From NCBI RefSeq assembly GCF_029227915.1, contig NC_079878.1, forward strand, positions 14,322,001 to 14,386,000: a stretch of DNA of 64,000 nucleotides, written 5' to 3'. The stretch comes from Hydractinia symbiolongicarpus. Taxonomy: Eukaryota; Cnidaria; Hydrozoa; Anthoathecata; Hydractiniidae. Below, piece after piece: positions 60,306 through 64,000 of the stretch. The notes below the pieces were generated by a model. It saw only the letters and a program-made list of their open reading frames with translations, had not been told where the DNA came from and made no database searches. A program made the position numbers and the translations under genes. The number at the start of each line of letters is the position of its first letter. Positions within the stretch are counted from its first letter, which is position 1.

Positions 60306-60777
60306 TATAATCTTAATATAAATCACCAGACTCAAGTTAAAGAAAGATTGAAGTTCATAAGAATGGGGTTTAATCTAAATCCTGCAAGGGGAGTCCTGTT
60401 TTTCCTGATCTCTTCAACACTCATAAATGGCAATGTTATCAAAGTTGATAGTGACGCCGACAAGAACATGATAGCTACATAACTCCATAGATGCCAATCA
60501 TAAACCATATCCACAAAAAGTTCTTGACAAAGTTTTCCAATATGACTGTGATAATAAAATATGTACGAATGATTGCGTGAAAAGAGACAGTTTAAAGAAA
60601 TGCACACAAATATGCATGTGTGACGTGCAGATGAACATGGGTTACACTGGTTCAACATTACCCTCCAATTGTAAATATGTGGAGAAGCAAATTTGTGACA
60701 ACATCTGCATCGGTAGTATTTGTAATAATATTTGTCAAATCAGTATTGTTAAAGAATGTAGAAATATCAGCAGATAG
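60306..60777 (+). pseudogene. Cysteine-rich family member 3, broken by a 4-nt insertion
   Basis: Close relative of the 63.1 kb gene, with similarity continuing about 150 bp upstream of the ATG (shared GGTAAACATTA and CATATAA blocks). The frame from the ATG at 60363 gives an intact signal peptide and linker for 39 codons, then meets TAA at 60480-60482. Compared with the intact gene there are 4 extra bases at about 60474-60480 (ATAGCTACATAAC here, ATACACAAC there). Beyond this the ancestral frame is open again to the TAG at 60775-60777 with all 12 cysteines of the domain. A very recent loss, or an allele or assembly error. Confidence 0.8.
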
Positions 60778-61509
60778 TTAATGACTTTGCAACTAAAATT
60801 TATATTTTCATAAGTTGGTAATTCACTTTATATTATAACCCCTCTACACGGCTTCTACAATTTATAACAAAAGAAACATGAAGGGAGATGAAAAATTATT
60901 GCGCGCGATGTTTTGGAAAAATATTTAGCAACATTTCTTGTTTTATTGACAGAAAACAAAAAACAAAAAAGCGTATTTTATAGTGGACATTATATATAAG
61001 AAAAAATCACAATCATACATAAAATGATCTTTGTCTTCAAGATTTTTTATCTGATATCAAAACTGATAGCACTAACTAACAAGTTTCTTCGCCGCCGGTC
61101 ATTAATAATAAAAAACAAGAACCCCTAAGGACGAGCTTGTCATAAAATTTAATTTGCTCGCTTGTCCATACGCCAAACATCGTTCAAATCACCCACCAAA
61201 TGCAAGTCTAGGCTATCCTTACCATTAAAACGGGGAGTTAAAATACTAACAAAAAATGTACACAAATTTAGTTTCAGCTATTTCAATGTGCAGTGAAAGT
61301 TCGTTGTGTATCTTCGCGCTATTTAAGCAAAAGATTCTGCAAAAAGATCTTTTTTGATTTTAGTTAATTCGATCAATTTGTTTTCGTCTCTCGTTTGTCG
61401 TTAATTGCAGATGCTGGTAATATCTTACTGGATAACTTAAGTATTATGTCAGGTACAAGATTTCTGACAAGTGAATGTAACTATTTTAAAGTGCATGTAT
61501 GCGATATTT

Positions 61510-61590
61510 AAAAGGCGTACACAACGGATGTTTTGAAAAGGGCGTACGCAACGGATGTTTTGGAAAAGGCGTACGCAACGGATGTTTTAA
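61510..61590. repeat. ~27-bp tandem repeat, three copies
   Basis: Three units with the core GGCGTACGCAACGGATGTTTT, the first with ACAC for ACGC. The length is a multiple of three and gives spurious open frames on both strands. Confidence 0.9.
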
Positions 61591-63004
61591 ACACAGAGAA
61601 GCATCTTAATTTTGACCTTCCCTCTTCAAATGAACGACAATTTAACGTCACAGGAAAGTTACGTGAACAAAAGTTATTGTGTTTATTTAGTTCGCGAGAC
61701 AAATTTAATTCAACAACATTGTAATTACAAATAAAGTTAAATGAGACCAGATGTCTTTGACACGTGAAGCAAACACCACTTTGGTCTTTCCTTTAACTTA
61801 ACAACATTTTAATGATGTCACAAGTAAATATTACGTGTGAATTTAAAAAATTAGTTAAAGTGTCGGATTAACAATTGCAATTTAGAAACTATTTTTATAA
61901 TAGTTAAATTCGTATTTGCCGCTGCTTCTCAGGACTGGCCAATAATCATTCGTAGGGACATAACCTTGAAATTGAGGCTGTTATGGTTGCTTTGGTAACG
62001 CAACAATAAATGTCACCATTTGTTTCCTTCTATAATAGGAAAATTGTTAGCATTTGGATCATATTGTCCAAACTAAATAATCTAAATACCGTATATATCT
62101 AAATTTCCACCCTAGCTCTCAATAACACCCTTTCTCAATTCAATGCTGCCTCTGAGTTTTAAACGGCGTGACGCTTGTGAATTGACATGCCTATTTTAAA
62201 GCAGAGAAGTGAACCTCAACATTCTTGGTGGTCAATCAAGACGGTCAAGAAAACATCTACAATTAGCTTCAATAGTATTCTCATACTCAAATTATCTAGC
62301 ACATGAAATAAGGAATATATGTTCACGTTTTTCGAGTTCGCACCATCCCGTAAAGAACAGCTTTACATAAATATAACGCAATACAAATTTACTTTTGATT
62401 TCTGTTATGTTTTTCTTAAGTTCAGCGAAAAAGCAGCTTGCATGCAAGTAATCCTTTAGTGTCAACTTATAATTTTCAAATAAGTTGATCAAAATTTTAA
62501 TATATAGCTCTACTAGCAGGAAAATTGTGATTTTAAGCTCGCTTTTATCATGCTGGTACATTTTCAAGTTTCAATGCTCCAGAAGACATAAAATTGACAT
62601 TAAAGTTATTATTTTATAGGAAAAAAATTCGAGAATTCTATATACCTCGCGGGAGTAAATTTTCAAAGTTTGCGAATTTAACAATGAAAATCTAGATGTT
62701 ATATTAAATTATTAGACTATATTTTCTTAGGTTAAAAGATTTTTTTTGTCGGAGTTTTTTCCACAAAAGTTTATTCCCACGAAAAGTTCTTCTGTTAAAG
62801 TAAATAGACACACCAAAAGCGTTGTAATTGCTTAATAAGTAAATTTTCTTGCACCGGATCTTCCCTTTTTTTTTCCAATCAAATTTCCCTTTTCAATACA
62901 TAATTACCTTTTGCTGGTAGCAGTGCATGAAAGCGTAGGAAAACAGACTGATTGAAGTCTTTTCACACATTTGAAAGTGTCAAATTAATAGGTAAACATT
63001 AGCA

Positions 63005-63012
63005 TATAAATA
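63005..63012 (+). promoter_or_regulatory. TATA box of cysteine-rich member 4
   Basis: TATAAATA, 88 bp before the ATG at 63093, a distance close to that in members 1 and 2. Confidence 0.5.
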
Positions 63013-63092
63013 TGATAAAAAATCACTGAAGGTATAGTCCAAGAAAAAAAATTAAGAGAAATAGAAGTTTATAGAAAGATTATACAAAAAAG

Positions 63093-63500
63093 ATGGAATT
63101 TAATCTAAATCTTGCAAGGGGAGTCCTGTTTTTCCTGATCTCTTCAACTTTCATAAATGGCAATGTTATCAAAGTTAATAGTGATACCAACAAGGACATG
63201 ATACACAACTCCATAGATGCCAATCAAAAACCATATCTACAAAAAGATATCGAGAAAGTTTTTCAATATGACTGTGATAATAAAATATGTACGAATGATT
63301 GCGTGAAAAGAGACAGTTTAAAGAAATGCACGCAAGTATGCATGTGTGACGTGCAGATGAACATGGGTTACACTGGTTCGACATTACCCTCCAATTGTAA
63401 ATATGTGGAGAAGCAAATTTGTGACAACATTTGTATCGGTAGTATTTGTAATAATATTTGTCAAATTATTATCGTAAAAGAATGTAGAAATGTTAGTTAG
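63093..63500 (+). CDS. Small secreted cysteine-rich protein, family member 4
   Basis: Intronless, 135 residues. Signal peptide (ARGVLFFLISSTFINGN), an acidic and polar linker, then a 12-cysteine domain with spacing C-4-C-3-C-8-C-3-C-1-C-16-C-7-C-3-C-4-C-3-C-7-C, ending ECRNVS. The motif GYTGSTLPSNCKYVEKQIC is the most conserved part across the family. The ATG follows an A-rich leader (AAAAAGATGG). Nearly identical over the mature domain to the broken copy at 60.4 kb. No known family recognised; secretion is inferred from the signal peptide. Confidence 0.88.
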   Translation: MEFNLNLARGVLFFLISSTFINGNVIKVNSDTNKDMIHNSIDANQKPYLQKDIEKVFQYDCDNKICTNDCVKRDSLKKCTQVCMCDVQMNMGYTGSTLPSNCKYVEKQICDNICIGSICNNICQIIIVKECRNVS

Positions 63501-64000
63501 ATATATTTTTGAAATAATATTTATTAAATTGATGATTCAGTTTTGCTACATTTCCCTGAGAAAGTCTATTTACCTTAGATTTTCTAAGAACAAAAATACT
63601 TTGAAGAATTGAGGAATCGTGTAAGAAGATTTTTAAGAATTTCTTTTAGATAACAATATTTGTTTAAATCCAGGTGTCGTGAAATGCCATGCTGAAGTTT
63701 TAATGGAAAATAAACTTTCTCCTAAAACAGAATAAGTTATCGTTGTCCGGTCAATACCAACAATAAATCACCCCTGACTAACTTAAAAACTTGTTTGCTG
63801 CAATCGAAGAAGTTTTGGGCACCTGGTCATTGAAAAAACAAATAAGGAATACAATCGAGTTGCTGCCCTTACCCCTTTCTGGACCCTTTAAAAAAAGAAA
63901 AAAAGGATTTTCAACAATAAACAAGATATCCAGAAGTTGATGGGTACACAGGAAATTTTAAAAGTAGGATATTGCAGGGAGTTGAACGGAAGGCACGCAA
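63501..64000. other. 3' flank of the last cysteine-rich gene
   Basis: AT-rich. GGAAAATAAACTTT near 63705 could hold a poly(A) signal (AATAAA) for the 63.1 kb gene. Nothing else recognised up to the window end. Confidence 0.4.

Larger units (their letters stand above)
54641..60362. other. Gene-poor, repeat-rich stretch
   Basis: No gene recognised on either strand. It contains repeats listed separately (55.1, 56.56, 57.16, 59.2 kb), a half copy of the CTCGTCCCC element at about 57795-57815 and an (ACT)n run near 59888-59906. Confidence 0.5.
60778..63092. other. Spacer between the two plus-strand cysteine-rich copies
   Basis: No gene recognised apart from the tandem repeat at 61.5 kb. The final 150-200 bp resemble the region upstream of the 60.4 kb copy, so the duplicated block includes the promoter. 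Confidence 0.5.

Noticed and set aside
1-64000. CRISPR array, operon or prokaryotic features
   Set aside because: Introns, SECIS, SINE and animal domain families show a eukaryotic nuclear sequence; the tandem arrays are minisatellites without spacer structure.

Overview
This is nuclear DNA of an animal: AT-rich, with short GT-AG introns, metazoan protein families (laminin-type EGF and domain IVb, calmodulin-type EF-hands, peroxiredoxin-like 2B), a eukaryotic SECIS element, a tRNA-derived SINE, a Ty1/copia copy, a degraded LINE and many small palindromic repeats. I infer a non-bilaterian or early-branching marine invertebrate, most likely a cnidarian. The sequence itself proves only Metazoa. 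All gene models were spliced by eye from reading frame, splice consensus and intron phase; no transcript was available.

Layout. 1-3.9 kb: no gene seen. 3.9-6.85 kb (+): a six-exon PRXL2B (prostamide/prostaglandin F synthase) gene whose redox-motif first cysteine is an in-frame TGA. A convincing form-2 SECIS lies in the 3' UTR just before the poly(A) signal, so the product is a selenoprotein. 7.4-14.2 kb (+): two tandem, diverged calmodulin-like genes (152 and 145 residues, four EF-hands each) that share intron positions. 15.8-44.0 kb (-): one large gene of 33 exons whose phases and frame all close (6,177 coding nt, 2,058 residues). It has a signal peptide, a divergent laminin N-terminal-like domain, a tetra-arginine microexon, a run of laminin EGF (LE) repeats, a laminin alpha-type domain IVb, more LE repeats, a second domain IVb, one last LE and a stop followed at once by a poly(A) signal. 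It lacks the coiled coil and LG domains of true laminin alpha chains. Its second half is an internal exon-by-exon duplication of its first half. Its third-kilobase-scale intron (34.3-41.7 kb) holds a decayed Ty1/copia element and a SINE, and other introns hold minisatellites.

44-64 kb is gene-poor and repeat-rich. It carries four dispersed members of a small secreted cysteine-rich protein family that I do not recognise: two on the minus strand (49.5 and 52.5 kb) and two on the plus strand (60.4 and 63.1 kb). Each is intronless with a TATA-like box upstream. Three are intact and one is broken by a 4-nt insertion. Two weak candidate exons lie near 48 kb and a decayed LINE near 54 kb.

The best leads are the Sec-containing PRXL2B with its SECIS, the tandem double-IVb laminin-alpha-like secreted protein, and the cysteine-rich family, in which one member has lost exactly four cysteines at matching positions.
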